Source: Candidatus Thorarchaeota archaeon MP8T_1
Lineage (GTDB): Archaea > Asgardarchaeota > Thorarchaeia > Thorarchaeales > Thorarchaeaceae
Reading direction: 5' to 3'
Assembly: GCA_002825465.1 (NCBI GenBank)
Contig: PJER01000008.1
Span: 21,980 to 85,979 of the forward strand
DNA: 64,000 nucleotides
The notes under the pieces are model-generated. The model did no database searches. It saw only the letters and a program-made list of their open reading frames with translations, and was not told the DNA's origin. Positions 35,410 to 44,271 of the stretch are shown here, piece after piece (the first letter of the stretch is position 1; the number at the start of each line of letters is the position of its first letter). The position numbers were made by a program, and so were the translations under genes.

Positions 35410-35958
35410 ATGCGTATGGAAATTCTATCAATTAACGGAAGTCCAAGAAAGGGAGGAAATACAGAAACGCTTCTTGAGGCAATCAATGCTGGAGCAAAAG
35501 ACGGTGGAGCGCAGGTATCAAGGATTGACCTCAGGAAATTAGTTGTTCATCCTTGTCGTGCATGTGACACATGTAAACGTACAGGTGTGTGTGTCCAAAA
35601 AGACGACATGGAAGATATCGTATCTGCAATGCGACAGGCAGATGTTTGGGTACTTGGAACTCCAGTATATTGGTGGGGAGCGACAGCTCAACTAAAAGCA
35701 TTCATAGACAGATGGTATGGCATAGATAGAGAGTTCTTCAAAAACCGTAAGGTCGTAGTAGTTGTACCATTTGAATCGAAGAATGTCAAAACGGCAGACC
35801 ATGTCGTTGGAATGTTCCGAGATATCTTTGATTACCTATCTATGAATCAGATTGGAACATTATTAGCACCTGGAGTGTATGATCGTGGAGAAATCATGAA
35901 CAGATCCGATTATCTTAAAGCTGCAGAAAATCTAGGTAGATCAATTGCAAAGAATTAG
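35410..35958 (+). CDS. Iron-sulfur flavoprotein (NADPH-dependent FMN reductase family)
   Basis: 182 residues. Flavodoxin-like fold with SINGSPRKGGNTETLL (FMN phosphate loop) and GTPVYWWGATAQLKAFIDRW. The compact cysteine set CRACDTCKRTGVC (Cx2Cx2Cx5C) is that of Isf from methanogens, which holds a [4Fe-4S] cluster. Probably reduces O2, H2O2 or quinone-type acceptors using ferredoxin electrons. ATG 35410 is preferred because AGGGA is just upstream; ATG 35395 and 35416 are alternatives. It is divergent from msrA, consistent with a shared oxidative-stress role. Confidence 0.88.
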   Translation: MRMEILSINGSPRKGGNTETLLEAINAGAKDGGAQVSRIDLRKLVVHPCRACDTCKRTGVCVQKDDMEDIVSAMRQADVWVLGTPVYWWGATAQLKAFIDRWYGIDREFFKNRKVVVVVPFESKNVKTADHVVGMFRDIFDYLSMNQIGTLLAPGVYDRGEIMNRSDYLKAAENLGRSIAKN

Positions 35959-36479
35959 TGATTAAAGGGCACACCTTCATGTGATTTGGATTTTAACTGA
36001 TAGTAAACAACACGAAGTATGTAAAAACCAGCTCCTAAAAGACCAAGGAAGACACAACTACTGTAAACAAATCCAAATTGAAAAATGTCGATAAAGGGGT
36101 TTCCAATCATTGGATAAAATGGATTCATCTCGGGATAGAGAAACGAGTCAAGTAAGACATGAGAATATGTTCCAATGATACTTGCAGGGAAAATATGGCG
36201 AAGTGAAGATTCTTGTTTTAATCCAAAGAGTGAAACTAAGATGTTGAGATACCTCCTGAATGGATAGATACCAACAGTGAGAACACATGCAAGAATCGTA
36301 GCCCCAAGATATGTGTGAAAAAAACCGTGAAATGGATAGGGAAGTCCGAAAATTAGGATTGCAAGTGGCTCTATATCAATAAACACACTGGCGATAAAGA
36401 CCGTTGAGAAATCAATGAACGGGAACAGAAGCATACCAAGAAATAACCCTGGTCCAAAATGATAGGGGGTGAATGGCAT
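35955..36479 (-). CDS. YdjM/DUF4184-like integral membrane protein
   Basis: 174 residues, about four to five membrane helices. MPFTPYHFGPG at the N-terminus, FIDIEPLAIL, FHTYLGATI and YSHVLLDSFLY match the membrane hydrolase-like family also seen at 22153-22752. The Asp and His pairs could bind a metal. It overlaps convergently by four bases with the Fe-S flavoprotein gene. Confidence 0.7.
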   Translation of the reverse strand: MPFTPYHFGPGLFLGMLLFPFIDFSTVFIASVFIDIEPLAILIFGLPYPFHGFFHTYLGATILACVLTVGIYPFRRYLNILVSLFGLKQESSLRHIFPASIIGTYSHVLLDSFLYPEMNPFYPMIGNPFIDIFQFGFVYSSCVFLGLLGAGFYILRVVYYQLKSKSHEGVPFNH

Positions 36480-36555
36480 GATTAAATCACCTTATCGACT
36501 TACAGCATCTTGGATATAAGTAAATTGAACTTCCAATTGATGTATTATGTGCTTT

Positions 36556-37011
36556 CTACATCACGGTTAGACGTTCTTCAACCTCCTCTTCTTGTGATAC
36601 CTCTTCAGGAACCAGACTCACAAAGTCAGAACTCTGCTCATCTTCATGGATTCTGATCATTGAGATCCAGCCCATCGGGATGACACTGGAGTGGACAGGT
36701 CGTCGGGGTCCAACAATAAAGTAATCTTCGCCCACATAGATGATGCGTACACCATGTGTTTCTGCAACCATCTCATCCCTATCATCTGCATGACCATATG
36801 CACTAGAACAGAGATAGACATCAACTATACTCTCTGATTCTGCAAGATAGTTCAACATCCCTTTCCAGTCTTTTCCAAATTCAAGCGTGCTTCTCGTGGC
36901 GTCTATTTCTTTTGACCTCCAATCTTTGTCTTCATGATTAGTTCCGTACAGAGTATATAAGACCCAAGAGATTTGCACTAAAACCTTCCAGAATTGTGCA
37001 TCATGTGGCAA
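36556..37011 (-). CDS. Hypothetical protein
   Basis: 151 residues, no family recognised. The N-terminal half is helical with several tryptophans; the middle is a likely alpha/beta segment (VDVYLCSSAYG ... VRIIYVGEDYFIVGPRRPVHSSVIPMGWISMIRI) and the tail is very acidic (EEVSQEEEVEERL). No signal peptide or membrane helix, so cytoplasmic. It stands alone between a convergent pair and a YgbA-family gene. Confidence 0.6.
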   Translation of the reverse strand: MPHDAQFWKVLVQISWVLYTLYGTNHEDKDWRSKEIDATRSTLEFGKDWKGMLNYLAESESIVDVYLCSSAYGHADDRDEMVAETHGVRIIYVGEDYFIVGPRRPVHSSVIPMGWISMIRIHEDEQSSDFVSLVPEEVSQEEEVEERLTVM

Positions 37012-37083
37012 ATATTGCCATTAAAAAAAGACAGAGGATTATTCTATCCACAAGTGAACCATAATCATAGCTGATTGGCCCAT

Positions 37084-37431
37084 TCAGGAGTCTACCCCTT
37101 TCCTATCACTAATCTGATGATGAATCCAATCTAAGGGGGCGCGTAAAGCATATCGAGGACCAGAAAATCTCATCACTTCTCTGATCCTGCCTCGCATTTC
37201 GGGCTTATAACAATGAATAGGACATTTTCTACATGTAGGTTTTTCTTCCTGATATCGACAATGCGACAATCTCAGATGAGAATATTCGAGCAGATTCTGG
37301 CATTCTGAGCACAAGGTCTCGCCAGATGATCCATGTTTTTTCTCGCAAAATAGATGAATGAATTTCTCAACGGTTTCCTTTTCTTTCTGTATCTTGGGGC
37401 CATCATTTGAAGAGGGAGAGTCATCATTCAT
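37084..37431 (-). CDS. ygbA: YgbA-family (nitrous-oxide-stimulated promoter) cysteine protein
   Basis: 115 residues. Hallmarks of the YgbA family are all present: IHLFCEKKHG, LCSECQNLLEY, RLSHCRYQEEKPTCRKCPIHCYKPEMRGRIREVMRFSGPRYALRAPLDWIHH. The six cysteines suggest an Fe-S or zinc site. In E. coli, ygbA is induced by nitric oxide; function is not settled. ATG 37431 has GGTGAT upstream and is preferred to TTG 37446. Its presence in an archaeon points to exchange with bacteria. Confidence 0.88.
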   Translation of the reverse strand: MNDDSPSSNDGPKIQKEKETVEKFIHLFCEKKHGSSGETLCSECQNLLEYSHLRLSHCRYQEEKPTCRKCPIHCYKPEMRGRIREVMRFSGPRYALRAPLDWIHHQISDRKGVDS

Positions 37432-37561
37432 TCTGCATATCACCAATGTTCTTTCCGTTAGGGATGACTAGTGTATTTCAAGAGTTAGATAGTGACATCC
37501 CCTAAGACAATCCTTAAGATAGGTAGAATTTCGCAACACTCAACATCTCAGAGGTTATCTC

Positions 37562-37837
37562 ATGGTTCAGTACTGTCCAATGGTGAAAGGTGCATGCAGA
37601 GGTAAAGGATGCGATTTTTGGGCAAGGGTCAAGATACGCAAACTCTCCCTTAATGAGTTAGTCAACAGTATCCGTGAATCTATTGTGGTATGTGAGAATA
37701 ATGGTGGTATGTCAAAAGACGATGCCATACGAGAATATTGGACACATCTTGGAATAAAGAATATGGACAGAGTTTGCGAGGAAGAACCAGACCTCTGCAC
37801 CAAAATGATGGATGCAGAGATCTTGGCAAAGGAATAA
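37562..37837 (+). CDS. Small cysteine-rich hypothetical protein
   Basis: 91 residues. The N-terminus CPMVKGACRGKGCDFWAR holds three cysteines next to an FW pair; another pair lies near the end (VCEEEPDLC). This could be a small Fe-S or zinc protein. No named family. It is divergent from the ygbA-like gene, so both may answer to the same signal. Confidence 0.6.
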   Translation: MVQYCPMVKGACRGKGCDFWARVKIRKLSLNELVNSIRESIVVCENNGGMSKDDAIREYWTHLGIKNMDRVCEEEPDLCTKMMDAEILAKE

Positions 37838-37844
37838 TTTGAAC

Positions 37845-39485
37845 CTATACTAGTTCCGGAATCATATTTCCTCTATTGATGAGCCACTTTGAATCAAGTG
37901 CTTTCTTTACTTCTTGCATTTCTGCGATACCGTTAGAGCCATACATAACCTCAAGAAATGCACGTTTGAGTTTTCCAATGCCATGCTCAGCAGCAACGGT
38001 CCCACCAAGTTCAACTGCTCGTTTTGCAAAGGTCATATAATTATTCATTCCTTGATCAACTTCTTCATTGTTACGAGGAATCATATTACAGTGCAAGTGA
38101 TTGTTCCCAATATGACCAAATATCACGAATTCCATTCCTTGTGCTTCAAGAGTGGTTCGATAAAACTTGAGATATTCACGTAGTGCTTCATCAGGTACAG
38201 CCATGTCTGTTCCAATTTTGTGTACTTTATGATACTCTGCTTTACGTTGTGCAATCAATCCATTTACAGTTTCAGGAACAAAGTGACGGACAGTCTTCAT
38301 CTTTTCAAGCTCAGTCCAATCAAGACCAGCCCAACTTGACTCAGAAGAGGTATTATGCCTGTTGAGAATCTCCTCAAGAGCCATAATCTTCGATTCCATA
38401 TCAGCCTCTTCATAGGAAAACTCGAAGAATATAATGGCTTTTGTATCAGATTTCATTGCAGGGACAGTGATTCCAGCAGATGAAGCTTTGTCCTTAATCA
38501 TTTGAATAGCATTTGGACCAAAATACTCCAAGAAATCCATCTTCACAGGAGAGTCAGGAGCTCTGATGTCATAGACAAAATTGACAGCATCATCTTCACT
38601 TGGAAAGAATGCCATGACTGTCATGATATTTTCTGGAAGTCTGTGGAGACCTAATTCGACCATGGTGATAATTCCCAAAATCCCTTCGGAACCAATGAAA
38701 AGGTCAATTAAATCCATATCAGGTGTTACGTAAAGTCCAGCGGCGTTCTTAGTTTTAGGCATCGTATAACTGGGCAATATCACATCGATATCTGTGCCAT
38801 CACTTGTGGTAATGATGAATTTTCCATCTGAAGAAATTACGTCACCTCGTTTAATATCTAGGATATCACCATTAGCAAGAACGACCCGGATTCGCATAAC
38901 CCAATCTCGAACTGCACCGTATTTGAATGTCTTAGCACCTGATGCGTTACATGCAACAATACCTCCCAACCAAGCACTCATCTCAGTTGGATCTACAGGG
39001 AATGTGAATGTACCAGATTCTCCAAGAAACTTGGCAAGAACTGCTTGGTGGTTTCCTGACCCTGTATTCTTGAAGTCATCAAGTGTCTTGGTCGATACAG
39101 CTTTGACAAGGTCTTCGAGAGTTACTCCAGCTTCTGCAGCAATTGAATATAGATTATCGTCCTCTCCGTAATTCATATAGAGAAGATCTGTCATCTTTTC
39201 AAGATTCATAGCAATTCCGCCAAGTGGAACTGCTGCTCCAGTCAATCCTGTTCTCCCACCTTGTACTGTAACAGGAGTGCCATTTTCGAATGCAGATCTC
39301 ATAATTGCAGCAACTTCAGCCTCGGTTGATGGAAAAATGAGTTTCTCAGCTTCTCCCTCAAATGAGTGGCTTTCGTCGTCGAGATAGAGTGCATAGGTAT
39401 CTGTAATTTCAGCTTGGTCTGTTACAGTTTTAACCTTGGACAAATCCACATCTTCAGGTTTTCTTGCTAAAATACGGTTGGTCAT
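37845..39485 (-). CDS. FAD-linked oxidase (GlcD/D-lactate dehydrogenase type)
   Basis: 546 residues. The FAD_binding_4 (PCMH) domain is evident (FPSTEAEVAAIMRSAFENGTPVTVQGGRTGLTGAAVPLGGIAMNLEKM), followed by the FAD-oxidase C-terminal domain with FGHIGNNHLHCNM and AAEHGIGKLK. Oxidises a 2-hydroxyacid such as D-lactate, glycolate or D-2-hydroxyglutarate. The electron acceptor is unknown, though ferredoxin- or Hdr-type partners are nearby. ATG 39485 start. No CCG domain is fused here. Confidence 0.9.
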   Translation of the reverse strand: MTNRILARKPEDVDLSKVKTVTDQAEITDTYALYLDDESHSFEGEAEKLIFPSTEAEVAAIMRSAFENGTPVTVQGGRTGLTGAAVPLGGIAMNLEKMTDLLYMNYGEDDNLYSIAAEAGVTLEDLVKAVSTKTLDDFKNTGSGNHQAVLAKFLGESGTFTFPVDPTEMSAWLGGIVACNASGAKTFKYGAVRDWVMRIRVVLANGDILDIKRGDVISSDGKFIITTSDGTDIDVILPSYTMPKTKNAAGLYVTPDMDLIDLFIGSEGILGIITMVELGLHRLPENIMTVMAFFPSEDDAVNFVYDIRAPDSPVKMDFLEYFGPNAIQMIKDKASSAGITVPAMKSDTKAIIFFEFSYEEADMESKIMALEEILNRHNTSSESSWAGLDWTELEKMKTVRHFVPETVNGLIAQRKAEYHKVHKIGTDMAVPDEALREYLKFYRTTLEAQGMEFVIFGHIGNNHLHCNMIPRNNEEVDQGMNNYMTFAKRAVELGGTVAAEHGIGKLKRAFLEVMYGSNGIAEMQEVKKALDSKWLINRGNMIPELV

Positions 39486-39637
39486 CGTTTTTACGCCTCA
39501 CTATGAGTCTTTCCGCAATTTGGCGTACAAAGTATAGCAATATCAAGGATTTGGTGTAATATCAGTGAGTAGGCTTTTAAGACAACAACCACCAGCCACC
39601 AAAAATCAAACGATTTTAGTAAATATAGTGATGCCCC

Positions 39638-40546
39638 TTGAGAATAGCAGCAATATCAGATTTGCATGTGCTTCCTGATGGTAGTGATATTGAACTGTTG
39701 AGTAGTATCAAGAGGAGAGTTGAAGAGATATCTCCAGATGTCTTTGTTATTGCTGGCGATATCAGCGATCAATTAGAACTAGTATCTAAATCATTATCTC
39801 AACTGCGTGTGCCAGATTGCACGAATCTCTTTGTTGCTGGTAATCATGATATTTGGTTTGAGGATGGAAAATCACCTACATCACTTGACAAATACTCGAA
39901 ACACATCAGAGAAATGTGTGACAAGAATGGATTCATCCATCTACCAGATCATCAGTTCATATATGATGACATAGCCTTCGTGGGCAGTATTGGTTGGTAT
40001 GATTACTCATTCAGAAGAGCTGAATTAGGGATTCCTATTGAAAATTATGAACAAAAGGAATATCGGGGGGCAGTATGGTATGATATATTCAAGATTGATT
40101 GGAGATTCAGTGATATAGAAGCTACCGCTCTATTCAATCAAAAACTAGAATATGATCTTTCAACTCTTCCAGATGATGTCACTCAGGTCGTCTATGTCTC
40201 GCATCATCTACCTTTTCGAGAATTAACTGTCTATAAAGACCGACTCCCATGGGATTTCCACAGTGCATTTATGGGTGCACAGAGTACAGGGCAGATTCTG
40301 AAAAATGATGAAAGGTTCATACTGTCAATTTCAGGACATAGTCATGTTAGAAACAAGATTCAGATAGGAAATATTACTGCAATGACTGTCCCTCTAGGCT
40401 ATGGTCGACCTGACAAGGATAGTCTTGATAGTCTGGTCAAAGATGCAATAGCAGTTGTTGAGTTGTCATCTAAGAGGATTGATGTAAAAGATTTCGTCCA
40501 GGGCGACCTCTGTGAAGATCTTCCATTCATTCAATCAAGACGGTGA
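39638..40546 (+). CDS. Calcineurin-like metallophosphoesterase
   Basis: 302 residues. All blocks of the superfamily are visible: ISDLHVL (DxH), IAGDISD (GD), AGNHDIW (GNHD), SHHLPF and SGHSHV (GHxH). A dinuclear metal site is expected. Substrate unknown. TTG 39638 lies right after an in-frame stop and has no Shine-Dalgarno; a TATA-like ATTTTAGTAAATA about 25 bases upstream suggests a leaderless message. Confidence 0.88.
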   Translation: MRIAAISDLHVLPDGSDIELLSSIKRRVEEISPDVFVIAGDISDQLELVSKSLSQLRVPDCTNLFVAGNHDIWFEDGKSPTSLDKYSKHIREMCDKNGFIHLPDHQFIYDDIAFVGSIGWYDYSFRRAELGIPIENYEQKEYRGAVWYDIFKIDWRFSDIEATALFNQKLEYDLSTLPDDVTQVVYVSHHLPFRELTVYKDRLPWDFHSAFMGAQSTGQILKNDERFILSISGHSHVRNKIQIGNITAMTVPLGYGRPDKDSLDSLVKDAIAVVELSSKRIDVKDFVQGDLCEDLPFIQSRR

Positions 40547-40640
40547 ATCAACTCGACACATTAATGAGCAGGAGATTCATTGTCCTCAAACGCTCTGTAT
40601 TGCTAAGAAATAATACAAACTCAAAGACGTGACAGTTACA

Positions 40641-42044
40641 ATGAAAAAACCAGGCTGGGAAATCATCGGTTCTATTAGTATGGTTGCTGTGTTCATTGTT
40701 GCCATGTACCTAACTGTCATTGCAGATAGTCTTGCAAGTGCGATTCTTGTTGTCTTCATTGGGACATATGTGCTCATATCTACAGAGAAAGTCAATCGTA
40801 CTGCTATGTCACTCCTTGGAATGGCGCTGGCAGGAGTGATTTTGTTTGTGGGGTCAGTTATAGGTAGCATTGATTTTGGAGATGAACCAAACAAAGTATT
40901 TGCATTCTTTGTAAATCACGTAGATTGGACTACTATCATCTTCATTATTGCTATGAGTATCATAGTATCAGTTGCTGCAGCATCAGGCTTATTCCAATAC
41001 ATTGCATTGAGGATAGCCGCAACAAGTGGTGGGGATAACAAGAAACTCTTCATTACTTTCCTCGTCTTTGTGTCTGGAATCAGTCTGTTCTTTGATACAG
41101 TATCAACGATGCTTATAGCTGCTCCATTAACAATTGAGATCTGTAAAGCACTGGAAATTGATTTCAAACCGTTTCTGGTATCAGAGGCCATAGTCTGTAA
41201 TTTCTCATCTATTCCATCAATTGTTGGTGCGGTGCCAAATCTTGTCATAGCAGGTGTAACGGATCTCGATGTAGGTTTTCTCTTTGTTATATTTATGCCA
41301 TTGTCCATCATTTTGTTTCTTGTTAGCCTTCCAATTCTTCTGAGATGGTATGGTTCCACTTTTGGAGAAACCGAAGAATTTCGTGTTGATGCCGTCTTTT
41401 CAATCGACCCCGCAACAATGATCAAGGATAGATGGGATTTCAATATCTCAGCAGCAGCAATTATTCTTCTAGTAATTGGTTTTGCATTAGGTTCGAGCTT
41501 TGGTTTGACCCCGCCAATGGTCGCACTTGTAATAGCTGGATTTCTACTCTTACTGGCTCACGAACGAGCGAATGAGTTCTTAAACAAAGTCGGTTGGACA
41601 ACTGTCTTCTTTCTAGTTGGATTATTTGGATTAGTAGGAGCCTTGGAGTTGACTCATCTAATTACGGCTCTTGGAGATGTAATTGGTGGCATTATTGGGA
41701 ATGATGCGATGTTTGCCACAGTGTTCTTGATATGGATACCTGCCATGCTTTCTGCGTTTTTAGATAATCTACCTGTATCAGCTGTCCTAGCACCAATTGC
41801 AGTACAATTTGCGTCTGTTAGTCCAGTACTTCCACTCGCACTAGTATTTGCTGTCAACATTGGAGGTTACATCTTTACTCCCTTAGGTTCTCCAGCAAAC
41901 ATGGTCGCCATTGGTCTGTCAGAAGCACAACACGACCCGATTCCCTTCATAGAATTCGTCAAGATTGGAACAATCCTTGGACTCATTCATCTTACTATTG
42001 GAAGTGGATATCTCCTTCTTGTAAATATCCTTCTTGGAGGTTAA
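40641..42044 (+). CDS. Ion-transporter-superfamily permease (ArsB/NhaD-like), copy 1
   Basis: 467 residues with about twelve membrane helices in two halves. Signature patterns: FDTVSTMLIAAPLTIEICKALEID, SIPSIVGAVPNLVIA in the first half and FLDNLPVSAVLAPIA, GGYIFTPLGSPANMVAIGLSEA in the second, like ArsB/NhaD/DASS carriers. Could carry sodium, a dicarboxylate or another anion; the ion cannot be named. ATG 40641 is chosen over GTG 40629 by match to copy 2. Confidence 0.85.
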   Translation: MKKPGWEIIGSISMVAVFIVAMYLTVIADSLASAILVVFIGTYVLISTEKVNRTAMSLLGMALAGVILFVGSVIGSIDFGDEPNKVFAFFVNHVDWTTIIFIIAMSIIVSVAAASGLFQYIALRIAATSGGDNKKLFITFLVFVSGISLFFDTVSTMLIAAPLTIEICKALEIDFKPFLVSEAIVCNFSSIPSIVGAVPNLVIAGVTDLDVGFLFVIFMPLSIILFLVSLPILLRWYGSTFGETEEFRVDAVFSIDPATMIKDRWDFNISAAAIILLVIGFALGSSFGLTPPMVALVIAGFLLLLAHERANEFLNKVGWTTVFFLVGLFGLVGALELTHLITALGDVIGGIIGNDAMFATVFLIWIPAMLSAFLDNLPVSAVLAPIAVQFASVSPVLPLALVFAVNIGGYIFTPLGSPANMVAIGLSEAQHDPIPFIEFVKIGTILGLIHLTIGSGYLLLVNILLGG

Positions 42045-42092
42045 CAGGTTTCATTATCATAAATAGAGAATCAAATGAAAAGGAGTAATAAA

Positions 42093-43472
42093 ATGCGAAA
42101 ACATGGCTGGGAAATCATAGGTTCCATTGGAACGATTATATTCCTAATAATACTCGTATACTTGATATTCTTTGTTCAGAGTGCTAGTGGCGCAATTCTT
42201 ACTATCTTCATTGGAACATATCTGGTAATCTCAAGTGAAAAAATAAATCGTGCTGCCATGTCTATGGTGGGACTCGGATTAGCAGGAATGGCTCTCTGGT
42301 TTTTTAACTGGCAATTTTCAGATTTGGTTCATAATATCGAATGGACAACAATTTTGTTCTTAGTTTCAATGATGGCAGTTGTTTCCGTTGCAGGTCATTC
42401 AGGCATGTTTCAATACATTGCATTAACACTAGCTAAACCAACAGGTGGAGACACGCGCCGGTTGTTTATTATTTTCATCGTGTTTACATTTGTAATTTCC
42501 TTTGTCTTTGATACAACATCAACCATACTGATTATTGGCCCACTTACAATTGAGGTCTGTAAAGCGCTTGAGATTGATTTCAAACCTTTCTTGATATCAG
42601 AGGCTATAACATCTAATTTTGCATCAATACCTTCAATTGTAGGAGCGGTTCCCAATCTTGTAATTGCAGAAGAAGTCTTCAGATCAGGAGTAACCGGATT
42701 TGATGGTGGACTTCTTTTCATTTTAATGATGCCTTTAGCTGTAATTTTACTAATAATAACAATGTTTCTTTTTCTCAAGATCTTTAACAATCAACTTGAG
42801 AATAGTGCTGAAGAAGTTGCAGACGGTATGCTTGTTGTTTCACCACTTCATATGATTAGATCTAGAAATGATTTTTACCTATCAATTGGAGCTATTGGTA
42901 TTCTTGCTCTTGCATTCACCTTTGGTCAAGGTTCAGGTCTCGAACCTGCTCTTGTAGCAATCATTGTTGCGTTCATAGTTCTGATAATGACAAAAGAGCG
43001 AGTTGAGGATATTCTAGCAGAAATAAACTGGAAGACTGTCTTCTTCCTCATAGGTATTTTCGGTCTCGTTGCTGCCTTGAAATTGGTCGGATTCATCGAT
43101 TATATTGGAGAAGCAGTCGGAGCAATTGTAGAAGGAAATTTGGGAGGTGCAGTTGCATTTCTGGTATGGGTACCAGCATTACTTTCAGCAGTGATAGATA
43201 ATATACCAGTTTCAATTGTATTAGCCCCTATTGCTGCAGATCTAGCTGCTCTGACACCTATATTTCCAGCAATTCTTGTTCTCGCAGTGAATGTTGGAGG
43301 GTATATCCTACCCATTGGTGCTCCAGCCAATTTACTTGCAATGGCACTATCAGAAGAAGAACAGGATCCAATAAGTTTCAAAGCTTTTGCCAAAATTGCT
43401 ACTCCACTGGCAATTCTCCACCTTGTAATTGGTACACTTTGGTTTCTCTTACTGTCCGCATTCATCAGATAG
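42093..43472 (+). CDS. Ion-transporter-superfamily permease (ArsB/NhaD-like), copy 2
   Basis: 459 residues and a tandem paralog of copy 1: HGWEIIGSIGTI at the start, FDTTSTILIIGPLTIEVCKALEID, SIPSIVGAVPNLVIAEE, VIDNIPVSIVLAPIA, GGYILPIGAPANLLAMALSEEE. Start ATG 42093 has AAAGGAG at the proper distance; ATG 42075 lies before that site. The 48-base gap to copy 1 suggests co-transcription. The two could be a heteromeric or substrate-split pair. Confidence 0.85.
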   Translation: MRKHGWEIIGSIGTIIFLIILVYLIFFVQSASGAILTIFIGTYLVISSEKINRAAMSMVGLGLAGMALWFFNWQFSDLVHNIEWTTILFLVSMMAVVSVAGHSGMFQYIALTLAKPTGGDTRRLFIIFIVFTFVISFVFDTTSTILIIGPLTIEVCKALEIDFKPFLISEAITSNFASIPSIVGAVPNLVIAEEVFRSGVTGFDGGLLFILMMPLAVILLIITMFLFLKIFNNQLENSAEEVADGMLVVSPLHMIRSRNDFYLSIGAIGILALAFTFGQGSGLEPALVAIIVAFIVLIMTKERVEDILAEINWKTVFFLIGIFGLVAALKLVGFIDYIGEAVGAIVEGNLGGAVAFLVWVPALLSAVIDNIPVSIVLAPIAADLAALTPIFPAILVLAVNVGGYILPIGAPANLLAMALSEEEQDPISFKAFAKIATPLAILHLVIGTLWFLLLSAFIR

Positions 43473-43481
43473 GAAAATCAA

Positions 43482-43528
43482 GGGGCGCCCAGCCCCCGTT
43501 GAAAGCCGCCGGGAGGACGACACCACGG
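43482..43528 (+). ncRNA. Second copy of the CCGCCGGGAG structured-RNA motif
   Basis: In the 116-base gap after the permeases, hairpin one (GGGGC 43482-43486 with GCCCC 43492-43496) is followed without spacing by hairpin two (GTTG 43498-43501 with CGAC 43518-43521). Its loop is AAAGCCGCCGGGAGGA, sharing CCGCCGGGAG with 1238-1247. An alternative outer stem pairs CCGT with ACGG. It may be a 3' UTR element of the permease message or a free RNA. Function unknown. Confidence 0.35.
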
Positions 43529-43588
43529 AAACTTGACGCCAAATATTATTTGCAAAATTCACTTAACTATCTTTAGATTCAATCAAAA

Positions 43589-44185
43589 ATGCGCATTTTG
43601 ATGGATTATTTTTTGATGATGGCGACTCTAGATTTATACGGGATTATTGACCGGAGAAAAATAGTCAATCATTTGGAAGGTTTGATTTTGCCTAAACGAT
43701 CTCGTTGCCCGCATTGTGATAGATTATTCGACCGCGATGCTCTTGATACTCATATCTTAAAATGTCGTGAGAGAAATCAGTTTACCTCACGACGGGAACA
43801 TCGAAAGCGGAAACAAGTCATCATTATAGATGGCAATAATATTGCATACCACCTTTCGCCGGATGGAAAACCTAAGGTGAGTAACCTCTTGAATGCGCAG
43901 AATAGTCTTGTAAATGGTGGATTCAGACCTGTATTCGTAATATCTGCTGCCCTTATTCATAGCATTGACCAACCAAACTCACTACGTTCTTTTATGAATG
44001 AGGTGGATGTAGTTAAGGCTCCAAGTGGAACAAATGATGACCTGAAAATAATTAAGATTGCACAAGAAAGAAATGCTGATATCGTGTCAAACGATAGGTT
44101 TCTAGATTGGTTGGAGCGATATCCATGGATAGCAGATAGATTACGGAAGTACAGATTGACACCATCTGGACTGATTTTGGTATAG
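43589..44185 (+). CDS. Zinc-finger plus NYN (Zc3h12a/Regnase-like) ribonuclease
   Basis: 198 residues. An N-terminal C2HC finger (CPHCDRLFDRDALDTHILKC, residues ~37-56) and a basic linker precede an NYN/PIN-type domain: IIIDGNNIAYH (first catalytic Asp), FVISAALIHSID, SGTNDDLKIIKIAQERNADIVSNDRFLDWLE (further acidic residues). This order of motifs is like the Zc3h12a/Regnase nuclease domain of eukaryotes and some prokaryotes, which cleaves RNA. Activity is inferred. It lies upstream of alaS in the same direction, 86 bases away. Confidence 0.78.
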   Translation: MRILMDYFLMMATLDLYGIIDRRKIVNHLEGLILPKRSRCPHCDRLFDRDALDTHILKCRERNQFTSRREHRKRKQVIIIDGNNIAYHLSPDGKPKVSNLLNAQNSLVNGGFRPVFVISAALIHSIDQPNSLRSFMNEVDVVKAPSGTNDDLKIIKIAQERNADIVSNDRFLDWLERYPWIADRLRKYRLTPSGLILV

Positions 44186-44271
44186 AGTAGTCTTGTTCAT
44201 AGTATCCTTCGAAAGCGTTAAAATCTATCACGAACTTGCTCCTTTAATTGCTAACTAAAGAGTTGATGTAA

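Noticed and set aside
35955..36479. Close functional link of this YdjM-like protein to the Fe-S flavoprotein
   Set aside because: They are convergent and merely overlap at the ends; no shared promoter or operon.
40916..41443. Long antisense open frame inside the first permease gene
   Set aside because: It lies wholly within a well-supported membrane transporter gene; its sequence has no family pattern and reflects the codon bias of the opposite strand.
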